Shown: in pieces, positions 16,197 through 25,148 of the stretch
Numbering within the stretch: position 1 is the first letter of the stretch
How the letters are laid out: each line of letters begins with the position of its first letter
Assembly (NCBI GenBank): GCA_031404155.1
Contig: JANNGZ010000241.1
Span: forward strand, 1-26,686
Source: JANNGZ01 sp031404155
GTDB lineage: Bacteria > Pseudomonadota > Gammaproteobacteria > Burkholderiales > Burkholderiaceae_C
Length of the DNA: 26,686 nt
Direction: 5' to 3'
Made by a program: the position numbers and the translations under genes
The notes under the pieces: model-generated
What the model was told of the DNA's origin: nothing
The model's database searches: none
Seen by the model: the letters and a program-made list of their open reading frames with translations, nothing else

Positions 16197-16290
16197 GGTG
16201 TTTCAGCGCGGCTTGTGGCCGCGCGGTGGGCGTTGCGGTGGGGGATTGTGGCGCGGCCGGGAGGGCCGCCGCGACTTGCACAATCGCGCC

Positions 16291-17001
16291 ATGGCAATGC
16301 CCTCGCCAACCGCGCGCCCGCGCATCCTCATCGTCGAGGACAACCCCGACATCCTGGCCAACCTCTACGGCTACCTGGAGCCGCTGGGCTACACGCTGGA
16401 CAGCGCTAACAACGGCTTTGCCGGCCTGGCGCTGGCCGCCGATGCCGAGTTCGATGCGATCGTGCTCGATGTGATGCTGCCGGGGCTGGACGGGCTGGCA
16501 CTGTGCCGGCGCCTGCGCGAGGAGTTGCGCCGCGACACGCCGGTGCTGATGCTCACCGCGCGCGACACCGTGGACGACAAGGTGCTCGGCCTGCGTGCCG
16601 GCGCCGACGACTACCTGGTCAAGCCCTTCTCGCTGGCCGAGCTCGAAGCGCGGCTGCAGGCGCTGCTGCGGCGCGCGCGGGGCCACGGCGCGGGCCAGGC
16701 GCTGAACCTCGGCGCGCTGCGCTTCGACCCGCAGACGCTGGAGGCGGCGCGCGAAGGCCGCAGGCTCGAACTCACGCCCATCGGCCGCCGCCTGCTGGCG
16801 GCCTTGCTGCGCGCGGCGCCGCGGGTGGTCAGCCGCCAGACGCTCGAACATGAAATCTGGGGCGACAACCCGCCGGCCAGCGACGCCTTGCGCACCCACC
16901 TGCACACCTTGCGCCAGGCGCTGGACAAACCCTTCGAGCGGCCGATGCTGCTGACGGTGCAAGGTGCCGGCTACCGGCTGGTGGACCCGGATGCAGGTTG
17001 A
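16291..17001 (+). CDS. OmpR/PhoB-family response regulator
   Basis: A 236-residue two-component regulator. The receiver domain (about 10-125) has the acidic pocket E16-D17, phosphoacceptor D60 (IVLDVMLPGLDG), the conserved T in MLTARD, and K111 (LVKPF). The C-terminal winged helix (about 135-232) has LELTPIGRRLLAALLR, SRQTLEHEIWG, LRTHLHTLRQALDKPF and VQGAGYRLV. ATG 16291 is chosen, with ATG 16297 as a near alternative. The kinase gene starts inside its end (16991), overlapping by 11 bp. Context with a phosphoethanolamine transferase suggests a PmrA-like role in envelope defence, but the protein cannot be assigned to PmrA, QseB or ColR by eye. Confidence 0.94.
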   Translation: MAMPSPTARPRILIVEDNPDILANLYGYLEPLGYTLDSANNGFAGLALAADAEFDAIVLDVMLPGLDGLALCRRLREELRRDTPVLMLTARDTVDDKVLGLRAGADDYLVKPFSLAELEARLQALLRRARGHGAGQALNLGALRFDPQTLEAAREGRRLELTPIGRRLLAALLRAAPRVVSRQTLEHEIWGDNPPASDALRTHLHTLRQALDKPFERPMLLTVQGAGYRLVDPDAG

Positions 17002-18304
17002 ACATTCATTGCGCATCCGTGTCATCGCGGCCTGCGTCTTCCTCGCCGCGGTGGTGGGCGGGGTGTTCGCGGCGGCCGCGTATGTGTTGATCGAAACGCT
17101 GGAGCATGAACTCATCGAGCAGCGCCTCTCGCGGGCCATGCCCCGCCTGATGGAGGGCTGGCGCAACGGCACCGCGGCACTGCCGCCGCTGGACCTACGC
17201 TTCGTTTCCGGCGCGCAGATTCCCGCGCCGATGAATGCCCTGGCGCCCGGCGTTCACGAGGTGGAGGTCGACGGCCGCGACCAGCATGCGTTGATCGTGA
17301 TCGAACGCGGCGTTCGTTTTGCGCTGATCGACGACAGCACCGATTTCGAGCGTATCGAGCGGGTGGCCGAGATTGCTCTGGTGGTCGGCTTTGGCGCCGG
17401 CATCCTGCTCGCGGTGGGTATCGGCCAGCGCATTGCCAGCCGCGTCATCGCGCCGGTGAGCCTGCTGGCGCAGGCGGTGGCCGAGGACAGCCTGGCGCAG
17501 CACCCGGCCTTGCTGCATTCGGCCGACGAGATCGGCGTGCTGGCGCGCGCCTTCGAAGCCCGCACCGCCGAGCTGCAGGCGGCGCTAAGCCGGGAGCGGC
17601 TGTTCACCGCCGATGTGAGCCACGAGTTGCGCACGCCGCTCGCCGCGGTGCTCGGCGCGGCCGAGTTGCTGCTGCTGCGCCTGGCCGACACGAATGAGCG
17701 GCGCCCGGAGATGAGCGCCGCGGCCGAACGCATCCGGCGCAACACCGCCGCGATGGCCGCGCGGGTGAACGCGCTGCTGCAGCTCGCCCGCGCGCCCGAC
17801 ACGCTCGGCCTGGAGCCGCTGGAGATGCGCGCGCTGGTGTTGCGCGAGGTGGAGCACTGCGCGCCGCTGCTCAAGGGCAAGCCGGTGCAGATCCGTGTCG
17901 ACGCGCCCGAGCCGGTGTGGCTGCGCGCCAGTGGCGAGCTGGCGGCGGTGGCGCTGGACAACCTCTTGCGCAACGCCTGCGCTTTCACCCAGGCCGGCGA
18001 GGTGCTGGTGCGCCTGAGGCCCGAGGCGCTGGAAATCGAAGACACCGGCCCCGGCGTGCCCGAGGGGGTGCGCAGCCGGCTCTTCGATCGCTTTGTGCGC
18101 GGCCGCGACGACGGGCGCGGCGGCTCGGGCCTGGGCCTGTCGATCGTCAAGCGGCTGGCTGAACACCAGGGCTGGAGCGTGCGGCTGGACGAGCGCGAGG
18201 GCGGCGGCAGCCGCTTCACCATCGACTTCGGCACCACGGGTGTTGAGCCGGCTTCACGCCATCTTCACGCCGCAAAGAGCCTGCCTTCACGCCCGCGGCC
18301 ATAG
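16991..18304 (+). CDS. Sensor histidine kinase, partner of the upstream regulator
   Basis: A 437-residue inner-membrane kinase. TM1 (about 8-33) and TM2 (about 125-147) enclose a periplasmic sensor of some 90 residues without a recognisable fold. HAMP-like linker, then HisKA with H211 (FTADVSHELRTPL), then HATPase_c: N box LDNLLRNACAF, G1 IEDTGPGVP, F box LFDRFVRG, G2 GGSGLGLSIVK. The start ATG 16991 overlaps the regulator stop by 11 bp, implying coupled translation. The last codons (from about 18240) read through a set of CTTCACGCC direct repeats that look like a regulator binding site for the next gene; the C-terminal tail RHLHAAKSLPSRP is a by-product of that DNA and is probably not functional. 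Confidence 0.94.
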   Translation: MQVEHSLRIRVIAACVFLAAVVGGVFAAAAYVLIETLEHELIEQRLSRAMPRLMEGWRNGTAALPPLDLRFVSGAQIPAPMNALAPGVHEVEVDGRDQHALIVIERGVRFALIDDSTDFERIERVAEIALVVGFGAGILLAVGIGQRIASRVIAPVSLLAQAVAEDSLAQHPALLHSADEIGVLARAFEARTAELQAALSRERLFTADVSHELRTPLAAVLGAAELLLLRLADTNERRPEMSAAAERIRRNTAAMAARVNALLQLARAPDTLGLEPLEMRALVLREVEHCAPLLKGKPVQIRVDAPEPVWLRASGELAAVALDNLLRNACAFTQAGEVLVRLRPEALEIEDTGPGVPEGVRSRLFDRFVRGRDDGRGGSGLGLSIVKRLAEHQGWSVRLDEREGGGSRFTIDFGTTGVEPASRHLHAAKSLPSRPRP

Positions 18305-18307
18305 CAT
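18252..18307 (+). promoter_or_regulatory. Candidate response-regulator operator and promoter for eptA
   Basis: CTTCACGCC occurs at 18252-18260, 18263-18271 and 18285-18293. The starts are 11 and 22 bp apart, the phasing of OmpR/PhoB-family direct-repeat boxes (such as PmrA or PhoB boxes). TAGCAT (18302-18307) lies 11 bases after the CTTCAC of the third copy, where a -10 would sit in a PhoB-type activated promoter. The site is within the 3' end of the kinase gene. Confidence 0.5.
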
Positions 18308-18312
18308 CGCGC

Positions 18313-20103
18313 GTGCCGGCTCGCAGAGCGAAGTGCCGTGCCGGCTTCTCCACCGGCCCGCCGGCGTCCGCGCCGAATTCAACCTACGATCCAACCCCGC
18401 TTCTGAACCCGATCCTGCACCCGCCGGCCAGCGCCGGTTTGCCAAGCCGCCGGCTGCGCCCGACCCTGTCGCTCGCCACGCTGAACCTCTGCGTCGCGCT
18501 TTGGCTGCTGTTGGCGCTGAACCTGCCGTTCTGGCGCGCCTTGTGGCAGGCGCTCGGCGGCTTCGGCGCCGCGCCCGCCGGCTACCTGCTCACGCTGCCG
18601 CTGTTTGTGCTGGCCTGGGTCTGGCTGGTCCTGGAGCTGCTCACCTGGGGCCGCGCGGCGCGCCCGGTGCTGGCGCTGCTGCTGCTGTGTTCGGCCGCGG
18701 CGGGCTACTTCATCCAGGCCTACGGCATCGTTTTCGACCGCGGCATGCTGACCAACCTGGTCGAGACACACCCGGCCGAAGCCGGCGAACTGCTGAGCTG
18801 GCGGCTGCTCGGCTGGATGCTGCTCTTCGGCGTGCTGCCGCTGCTGCTGCTGTGGCGGGTGCATCTTCCGGCACCGCGCTGGCCCAGGCAGCTGCTCACC
18901 AAGGGCGTCGTGATGGCCGCGTTGGCTGCGGCGATGGCGCTGATCGTGGCACCCAACTTCCAGTCCTACGCCGGCCTGATGCGCAACCACCGCGACTTGC
19001 GGCCGCAACTGGTGCCGACGAATTTCCTGGCTGCCAGCCTCAGCCTGGCGCGCGCGCGCATGACACCCGCCCGGGCCTTCGAGGTGGTGGGCCGCGACGC
19101 ACGGCGCGGTGCCAGCGTGGCCGGCCAGAAGCCCAAGCTGCTGTTGCTGGTCGTCGGCGAAACCGCGCGCGCGGCCAACCTCTCGCTCAACGGCTACCCG
19201 CGGCCGACCAACCCGGCACTCGCCGCGTTCGCAGCGCAAAACCCGGCCGAGTTGATCAGCCTGCGCCAGGTGAGCTCCTGCGGCACCGCCACCGCGGTGT
19301 CGCTGCCCTGCATGTTTCTCGACCCCGGGCGCAGCGGCTTCGAGGACGGCATGGCGCAGCAGCGATCGAGCCTGCTCGACGTGCTGCAAGGCGCCGGCGT
19401 GGCCGTGCTCTGGCGCGACAACAATTCGGGCTGCAAGGGAGTCTGCGACCGCGTGCCCATCGAGGACGTGTCGGCGCTGAAGCTGCCCGCGCTTTGCAGC
19501 AGCGGCGAATGCTGGGACGAGGTGCTGCTGCACGGCTTGCAGGAGCGTGTGGCCCAGCTCGATCGCGACACCGTGGTGGTGCTGCACATGAAGGGCAGCC
19601 ACGGCCCGGCCTACCACCTGCGGGTGCCGCCGGCCTTCGAACATTTCCAGCCGCTGTGCCGCAGCAACCAGCTCGACCAGTGCGCGCGCGAGCAGATCGT
19701 CAACGCCTACGACAACACCTTGCGCTACACCGACCATGTGCTCGCGCGCAGCCTGGCGCTGCTGAAGCAGAACGCGGCGCGTGTCGACGCTGCGCTGCTG
19801 TATGTGTCGGATCATGGCGAGTCGCTCGGCGAGAACGGCCTCTACCTGCATGGCCTGCCCTACGCGATGGCACCGCACGAGCAGACCCATGTGCCGATGC
19901 TGCTTTGGCTCTCGGCAGCGATGCGCGAGCGCGGCGGTATCGACACCGGCTGCCTGCAACAGCGGCGCGACGAGGCGCTGTCGCACGACCACCTCTACCA
20001 CTCGGTGCTGCGGCTGATGGATGTGCACACCACGCTCTACCGCGGTGAGCGCGACCTGTTCACGCCGTGCGCCGCCGCGCGCCCCGGCGTAGCCCCCGGC
20101 TGA
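18313..20103 (+). CDS. eptA: Lipid A phosphoethanolamine transferase (EptA/MCR family)
   Basis: An inner-membrane enzyme that moves phosphoethanolamine onto lipid A phosphates, lowering negative charge and polymyxin binding. Five N-terminal TM helices (about 18470-19000) precede a periplasmic sulfatase-like domain. The nucleophile threonine is T284 (VVGETARAANLSLNGYPR), and metal and substrate motifs include SCGTATAVSLPC, LHMKGSHGPAYHLR and SDHGESLGENGLYLHGLPYA. Cysteine pairs for the usual disulfides are present (SCGTATAVSLPC, GCKGVC, CSSGEC, CRSNQLDQC). GTG 18313 gives 596 residues, with a Pro-rich 45-residue extension. TTG 18439 gives 554 residues, nearer the family length of about 545, and would fit a promoter at 18302. 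Neither has a Shine-Dalgarno. Coordinates give the outer limit. Confidence 0.92.
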   Translation: MPARRAKCRAGFSTGPPASAPNSTYDPTPLLNPILHPPASAGLPSRRLRPTLSLATLNLCVALWLLLALNLPFWRALWQALGGFGAAPAGYLLTLPLFVLAWVWLVLELLTWGRAARPVLALLLLCSAAAGYFIQAYGIVFDRGMLTNLVETHPAEAGELLSWRLLGWMLLFGVLPLLLLWRVHLPAPRWPRQLLTKGVVMAALAAAMALIVAPNFQSYAGLMRNHRDLRPQLVPTNFLAASLSLARARMTPARAFEVVGRDARRGASVAGQKPKLLLLVVGETARAANLSLNGYPRPTNPALAAFAAQNPAELISLRQVSSCGTATAVSLPCMFLDPGRSGFEDGMAQQRSSLLDVLQGAGVAVLWRDNNSGCKGVCDRVPIEDVSALKLPALCSSGECWDEVLLHGLQERVAQLDRDTVVVLHMKGSHGPAYHLRVPPAFEHFQPLCRSNQLDQCAREQIVNAYDNTLRYTDHVLARSLALLKQNAARVDAALLYVSDHGESLGENGLYLHGLPYAMAPHEQTHVPMLLWLSAAMRERGGIDTGCLQQRRDEALSHDHLYHSVLRLMDVHTTLYRGERDLFTPCAAARPGVAPG

Positions 20104-20135
20104 GCGCCGCACACCCACGCCGGGCGGCAACACCG

Positions 20136-20939
20136 ATGACGAGAACCACCGTCTCCGACTCAGCGCTGCCCGGCCCACGTGCACTCGGCCTGGCGCTGCT
20201 GGTCCTGGTGCTCGCTGCTGGGGTGCTGCTCCTGCTGTTTCAGTTCAGCGACATCGACCGGCGGCTGGCCGACTCGATGTTCGACGCTGCGTCGCGCAAG
20301 TTTCCGTGGCGCGACACCTGGTTCGCCACCAGCTTGATGCACAACGGCGTCAAGCTGGCGTTGATCGCGGTCGCCGTCGTGCTCTGGGGCCTGCTGCTGG
20401 CCGACGCGGTGCGGCCGCTGCAACGCCTGGACCGGGCGCAGCGCCTGCAGTTGCGTATCGTCGCTGCATGCTCTGTGGCGGTGCCGCTGCTGGTGTCGTT
20501 CTGGAAACGCAACTCGGCCCTGCACTGCCCGTGGAACCTGGAGCCGTATGGCGGCAGCGCGCCCTACCTGCGCCTGCTCGATGCCCTGCCTGCGGGCCTG
20601 AGCCCCGGCGGCTGTTTCCCCGCCGGGCACAGCACCAGCGCCTTGTGGCTGGCTGCATTCGCGCTGTTGTGGTGGCCGCGCCGGCCGCGGTTCGCGGCGC
20701 TGGTGTTCAGCGCCGGCCTCGGCGCGGGCTTCGGCCTGGGTTGGGTGCAGCAGTTGCGCGGCGCCCATTTTTTGAGCCACACCCTGTGGTCGGTTTGGGC
20801 CAGCTGCGCGGTGATCTGGGGGGTGCTGTGCATGGCCCAGGCCGTGACGCGCGGCGGCAGCGCCGCGCTGTCGCCCGGCGAACTGGCGCACGAACCCTGG
20901 GTGAATATCGCGCTGCCGGCTGCCGCCGCGAAGCCCTGA
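20136..20939 (+). CDS. PAP2-family membrane phosphatase
   Basis: A 267-residue polytopic inner-membrane protein with about six hydrophobic segments. Phosphatase motifs are read as WKRNSALHCPWNL (motif 1 region), PAGHSTSAL (motif 2, the P-SGH equivalent) and LRGAHFLSHTLWS (motif 3, where the usual final SD of GxHxxSD is SH, as in one membrane-associated PAP2 subgroup). A substrate such as undecaprenyl diphosphate or a lipid A phosphate is likely from its place after eptA, since removing a phosphate or recycling the carrier would complement phosphoethanolamine addition; this is inference. It starts at ATG 20136, 32 bases after the eptA stop, and ends 3 bases from a convergent gene. Confidence 0.88.
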   Translation: MTRTTVSDSALPGPRALGLALLVLVLAAGVLLLLFQFSDIDRRLADSMFDAASRKFPWRDTWFATSLMHNGVKLALIAVAVVLWGLLLADAVRPLQRLDRAQRLQLRIVAACSVAVPLLVSFWKRNSALHCPWNLEPYGGSAPYLRLLDALPAGLSPGGCFPAGHSTSALWLAAFALLWWPRRPRFAALVFSAGLGAGFGLGWVQQLRGAHFLSHTLWSVWASCAVIWGVLCMAQAVTRGGSAALSPGELAHEPWVNIALPAAAAKP

Positions 20940-20942
20940 AGC

Positions 20943-21425
20943 TCAAGGCGTGAACGTGCCCGGGAACACCCACAGCAGCGCCGCCGTCATCGTCAGGTAG
21001 CGGGCGAACTTGCCCACCGCCATGTAGGCCAGGCAGGGCCAGAACGGCAGCTTGAGCCAACCCGCCACCGCACACAGCGGGTCGCCCACGCCGGGCAGCC
21101 AGGCCAGCAGGCAGGCCTTGGGGCCGAGGCTTTGCAGCCAGGTGAGCGCACGCGCTTCGAAGCGCCGGTGTTTCACCCGCTCGTAGAGCGTCTCGGCGCC
21201 GTAGCCCATCCACCAGGTGATCGCGCCGCCGATGGTGTTGCCCGCGGTGGCCACCAGCACCGCGGGCCAGAACAACGCCGGGTCCAACTTGACCAGCCCG
21301 AACACCGCGAACTCCGAGCCCACCGGCAGCAGCGTGGCGGACACGATCGCGACCACGAACACGGTCGACAGGCCCAGCTCCGGCAGCGCCAGCGCGGTGA
21401 GCAGGGATTGCAGCCAGGCTTCCAT
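20943..21425 (-). CDS. YqaA/SNARE-associated (DedA-like) inner-membrane protein
   Basis: A 160-residue protein with four or so hydrophobic segments. The segments LPVGSEFAVFGLVKLDPALF, TAGNTIGGAITWWMGYG and LLAWLPGVGDPLCAVAGWLK are typical of the YqaA family, small relatives of DedA proteins, which take part in membrane lipid or carrier flipping and in envelope homeostasis. ATG 21425 is chosen; a GTG at 21455 would add ten residues without a clear ribosome site. It is convergent with the PAP2 gene with only 3 bp between stops, so the two transcripts must overlap. Function in this organism is unknown. Confidence 0.85.
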   Translation of the reverse strand: MEAWLQSLLTALALPELGLSTVFVVAIVSATLLPVGSEFAVFGLVKLDPALFWPAVLVATAGNTIGGAITWWMGYGAETLYERVKHRRFEARALTWLQSLGPKACLLAWLPGVGDPLCAVAGWLKLPFWPCLAYMAVGKFARYLTMTAALLWVFPGTFTP

Positions 21426-21480
21426 CGTCAAGCGGATTATCGGCAGCCGTGACACCCTGAGCGCGGGCCCTGCCCGCCGC

Positions 21481-21486
21481 TATACT
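21481..21486 (+). promoter_or_regulatory. -10 box of the dusB-fis-purH transcript
   Basis: TATACT stands out in GC-rich DNA 75 bases upstream of dusB. No good -35 is seen at 16-18 bp (TGAGCG at best), as expected for an activator-dependent or weak promoter. The gap between yqaA and dusB (135 bp) holds nothing else recognisable. Confidence 0.4.
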
Positions 21487-21560
21487 CGCGCCTCATTTTT
21501 GAGCAGCCCCGCTCTGCGGCCGCCCCCGGCTCGCGCGCGACGCACTCCCCCTCGATCGCC

Positions 21561-22604
21561 ATGCACCTCGGCCCGATTCACCTGCCGAACAACCTGTTCG
21601 TCGCACCGATGGCCGGGGTGACCGACCGGCCGTTTCGCATGTTGTGCCGCCGCCTCGGAGCGGGCTACGCGGTGAGCGAGATGGTGACCAGCAAGCGCGA
21701 GCTGTGGAGCTCGCTGAAGACTTCGCGCCGCGCCGACCATGACGGCGAGCCGGCACCGGTCGCGGTGCAGATCGCCGGCGTCGACCCGCAGGAGATGGCC
21801 GACGCGGCGCGCTACAACATCGACCGCGGCGCTGCGGTCATCGACATCAACATGGGCTGCCCGGCCAAGAAGGTGTGCAACGTGTGGGCCGGCTCGGCGC
21901 TGATGAGCAACGAAGCACTGGCCGGGAGGATCGTCGCCGCCGTGGTGGCGGCCTGCGCGCCGCTGAACGTGCCGGTGACGCTGAAGATGCGCACCGGCCG
22001 CCGCGAAACCGAACGCAACGCGGTGGCGCTGGCGCGCATGGCGCAGGACGCCGGCATCGCGATGGTGACGGTGCACGGCCGCACCCGCGAGCAGGGCTAC
22101 AAGGGCGCGGCCGAGTACGACACCATCGCCGCGGTGAAGGCCGCGCTTTTGATTCCGGTGGTGGCCAACGGCGACATCGACTCGCCTCAAAAAGCACGCG
22201 AAGTGTTGGCCTATACCCGGGCCGACGCGGTGATGGTCGGCCGCGCGGCGCAAAGCCGGCCCTGGGTCTTCCGCGAGATCGCCCATTTCCTGGCCACCGG
22301 CGAATTGCTGCCCGCACCCACCGTGGCCGAGGCCCGAGCCTGGCTCACCGAACACCTGCACGACCACTACGGCCTGTACGGTGAGTTCATCGGCGTGCGC
22401 AGCGCGCGCAAGCACATCGGCTGGGCGGTGAGCGCGCTTCCCGGCGGCGAAGACTTCCGCGCCCGCATGAACCTGATCGACGATTGCGGCACGCAATTGC
22501 GCGCGGTGGGCGACTGGTTCGACGATCTCGCCGACCGGCACGACCGGCTGCCGCTGGCGGCGGGCGACCCGGCGAACGACAACAAGATCCTGAGACAGGC
22601 ATGA
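21561..22604 (+). CDS. dusB: tRNA-dihydrouridine synthase B
   Basis: A 347-residue FMN enzyme that reduces uridine to dihydrouridine in the D-loop of tRNA using NADPH. The TIM barrel (residues 1-240) has FVAPMAGVTDRPFR near the N-terminus, the catalytic cysteine C100 in INMGCPAKKVCN, the KMRTG and VHGRTREQ phosphate/tRNA segments, and PVVANGDIDSP with VGRAAQSRPWVF for FMN. The C-terminal helical domain (GEFIGVRSARKHIGWAV) binds tRNA. The residue pattern NMGCPAKKV is that of DusB rather than DusA or DusC. It is the first gene of the conserved dusB-fis block; its TGA overlaps the ATG of a micro-ORF leading to fis. No clear Shine-Dalgarno precedes ATG 21561. Confidence 0.96.
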   Translation: MHLGPIHLPNNLFVAPMAGVTDRPFRMLCRRLGAGYAVSEMVTSKRELWSSLKTSRRADHDGEPAPVAVQIAGVDPQEMADAARYNIDRGAAVIDINMGCPAKKVCNVWAGSALMSNEALAGRIVAAVVAACAPLNVPVTLKMRTGRRETERNAVALARMAQDAGIAMVTVHGRTREQGYKGAAEYDTIAAVKAALLIPVVANGDIDSPQKAREVLAYTRADAVMVGRAAQSRPWVFREIAHFLATGELLPAPTVAEARAWLTEHLHDHYGLYGEFIGVRSARKHIGWAVSALPGGEDFRARMNLIDDCGTQLRAVGDWFDDLADRHDRLPLAAGDPANDNKILRQA

Positions 22605-22717
22605 AGCGCACAACGAACGCCGACGCGGTTGCGGGCCGAGCGCCGGGCCGCCCCAAGCCGGCCCGCGGCCCCTCGGGGGACCGCACGACGTACCCGTCGG
22701 ACGAGGGGCTGTCATGA
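22601..22717 (+). CDS. Micro-ORF 1 between dusB and fis (38 codons)
   Basis: ATG 22601 overlaps the dusB stop (ATGA), and its own TGA (22715-22717) overlaps the next ATG (22714). The peptide begins MKRTTNADAVAGRAPGRPK and is basic and Pro-rich. The DNA from 22638 resembles the repeat element described below. It may be a real peptide or only a way to carry ribosomes to fis. Confidence 0.35.
   Translation: MKRTTNADAVAGRAPGRPKPARGPSGDRTTYPSDEGLS
22638..22716 (+). repeat. Micro-ORF repeat element, copy C
   Basis: GAGCGCCGGGCCGCCCCAAG at the left matches the ATGAGC...GGCCGCCC-AA head of the other copies, and ACGAGGGGCTGTCATGAGC at the right matches their GGAGG-nnTGnCnn-RTGAGC tail. The middle has a CCCCTCGGGGG hairpin (near 22670-22680). 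The tail supplies a Shine-Dalgarno (GAGGGG) and start for the next unit. Confidence 0.55.
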
Positions 22718-22779
22718 GCGCGCATGGCCGCTCCAAAGCGCTCATCCCGGAGCGCCTAGCGCGGAGGGTGGTCCAGTGA
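22714..22779 (+). repeat. Micro-ORF repeat element, copy A (21 codons) leading into fis
   Basis: ATGAGCGCGCATGGCCGC at the left and CGGAGGGTGGTCCAGTGAGC at the right. It encodes a 21-residue peptide beginning MSAHGRSKALIPERLA, whose TGA (22777-22779) overlaps the fis start GTG (22776). It has exactly the same length, 66 bases, as copy B at 26584, with the same GGCCGC and AAA positions and the same GGAGG near the end. It places GGAGG 8 bases from the fis start. Confidence 0.6.
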
Positions 22780-23012
22780 GCAAGAAGCACATCGAGGAGT
22801 GCATCCGCGCGAGCCTCGAGCAGTACTTCAAGGATCTGCGTGGCGCCGAGCCGCATTCGGTGCACGAGATGGTGATGAACACGGTGGAGAAGCCGCTGCT
22901 GGAGGTGGTGCTCAAACACGCCGACGGCAACCAGAGCAAGGCCGCCGAATGGTTGGGCATCAACCGCAACACCCTGCGCCGCCGGCTCACCGAGTTGAAG
23001 ATCATCCGATAG
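22776..23012 (+). CDS. fis: DNA-binding protein Fis
   Basis: A 78-residue nucleoid protein and transcription factor of the Fis family, shorter than the 98-residue enterobacterial form, as is usual in betaproteobacteria. The N-terminal part (MSKKHIEECIRASLEQYFKD) forms the dimer region, and the C-terminal helix-turn-helix is GNQSKAAEWLGINRNTLRRR (about residues 50-70). The start is GTG 22776, set by GGAGG 8 bases upstream and by homology. Longer in-frame extension upstream runs through repeat DNA and is rejected. GTG overlaps the stop of the preceding micro-ORF, so fis expression probably depends on re-initiation along dusB and the micro-ORFs. Confidence 0.95.
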   Translation: MSKKHIEECIRASLEQYFKDLRGAEPHSVHEMVMNTVEKPLLEVVLKHADGNQSKAAEWLGINRNTLRRRLTELKIIR

Positions 23013-23046
23013 GAGAGGCACCCTTCAACGGTGTCCCAAGGGACTC

Positions 23047-24687
<1,641 letters not shown>

Positions 24688-24703
24688 CCCAACGCAGCGC
24701 GCA

Positions 24704-24747
24704 GGGGGCGACGTCGGATTGACAGCCCCCGTCGTTGGTGAAAGAGT
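24704..24747 (+). promoter_or_regulatory. Possible promoter and inverted repeat upstream of fccAB
   Basis: A consensus -35 TTGACA lies at 24719-24724, with AAGAGT 17 bases on (24742-24747) as a weak -10. GGGGGC (24704-24709) and GCCCCC (24725-24730) form an inverted repeat across the -35 and could be a regulator site or the end of the purH transcript. The rest of the 123-bp gap shows nothing else. Confidence 0.35.
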
Positions 24748-24810
24748 GCCTTGCTGCTCGGCCCTCCCGGCCCAGCGTGCAACACCGATCCCCAACACAG
24801 GAGCCTTGCC

Positions 24811-25137
24811 TTGAGAAACCTCACCGCCCCTGGCCTTGTCGCCGGACTCCTGGCCCTCGCCGCGCCGCTCGCGTCGCTGGCGCAAAGCGCCGACGCCGCG
24901 TCGCGCAACGCCGGCTACCTTGCGGCCAACTGCGCCAACTGCCACGGCACCGCGGGCATCAACCCGAGCGCGATGCCGGCACTCGCCGGCCTGGCCAAGC
25001 CCTACTTCGTGCAGCAGATGCAGGCCTTCCGCGGCGGCACCCGCAGCGCAACGATCATGCATCAGCTGGCCAAGGGCTACACCGACGAACAGATCGACGC
25101 GCTGGCCGAGTACTTCTCGCGCCAGAAGGCAAAATGA
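24811..25137 (+). CDS. fccA: Monoheme cytochrome c, probable cytochrome subunit of sulfide dehydrogenase
   Basis: A 108-residue periplasmic class I cytochrome. The start is TTG 24811, set by AGGAG (24799-24803) 7 bases upstream and by a good signal peptide (TAPGLVAGLLALAAPLASLA, cleaved near A-Q-S). Heme attaches at C41-A-N-C44-H45, with a methionine ligand probably in SATIMHQLAKGY. It resembles the cytochrome half of flavocytochrome c, which takes electrons from the FAD subunit during sulfide oxidation; here there is one heme rather than the two of the Allochromatium subunit. Its TGA overlaps an ATG in frame with the next gene. The symbol rests on the neighbour fccB. Confidence 0.82.
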   Translation: MRNLTAPGLVAGLLALAAPLASLAQSADAASRNAGYLAANCANCHGTAGINPSAMPALAGLAKPYFVQQMQAFRGGTRSATIMHQLAKGYTDEQIDALAEYFSRQKAK

Positions 25138-25148
25138 GGAGCAGCGCG

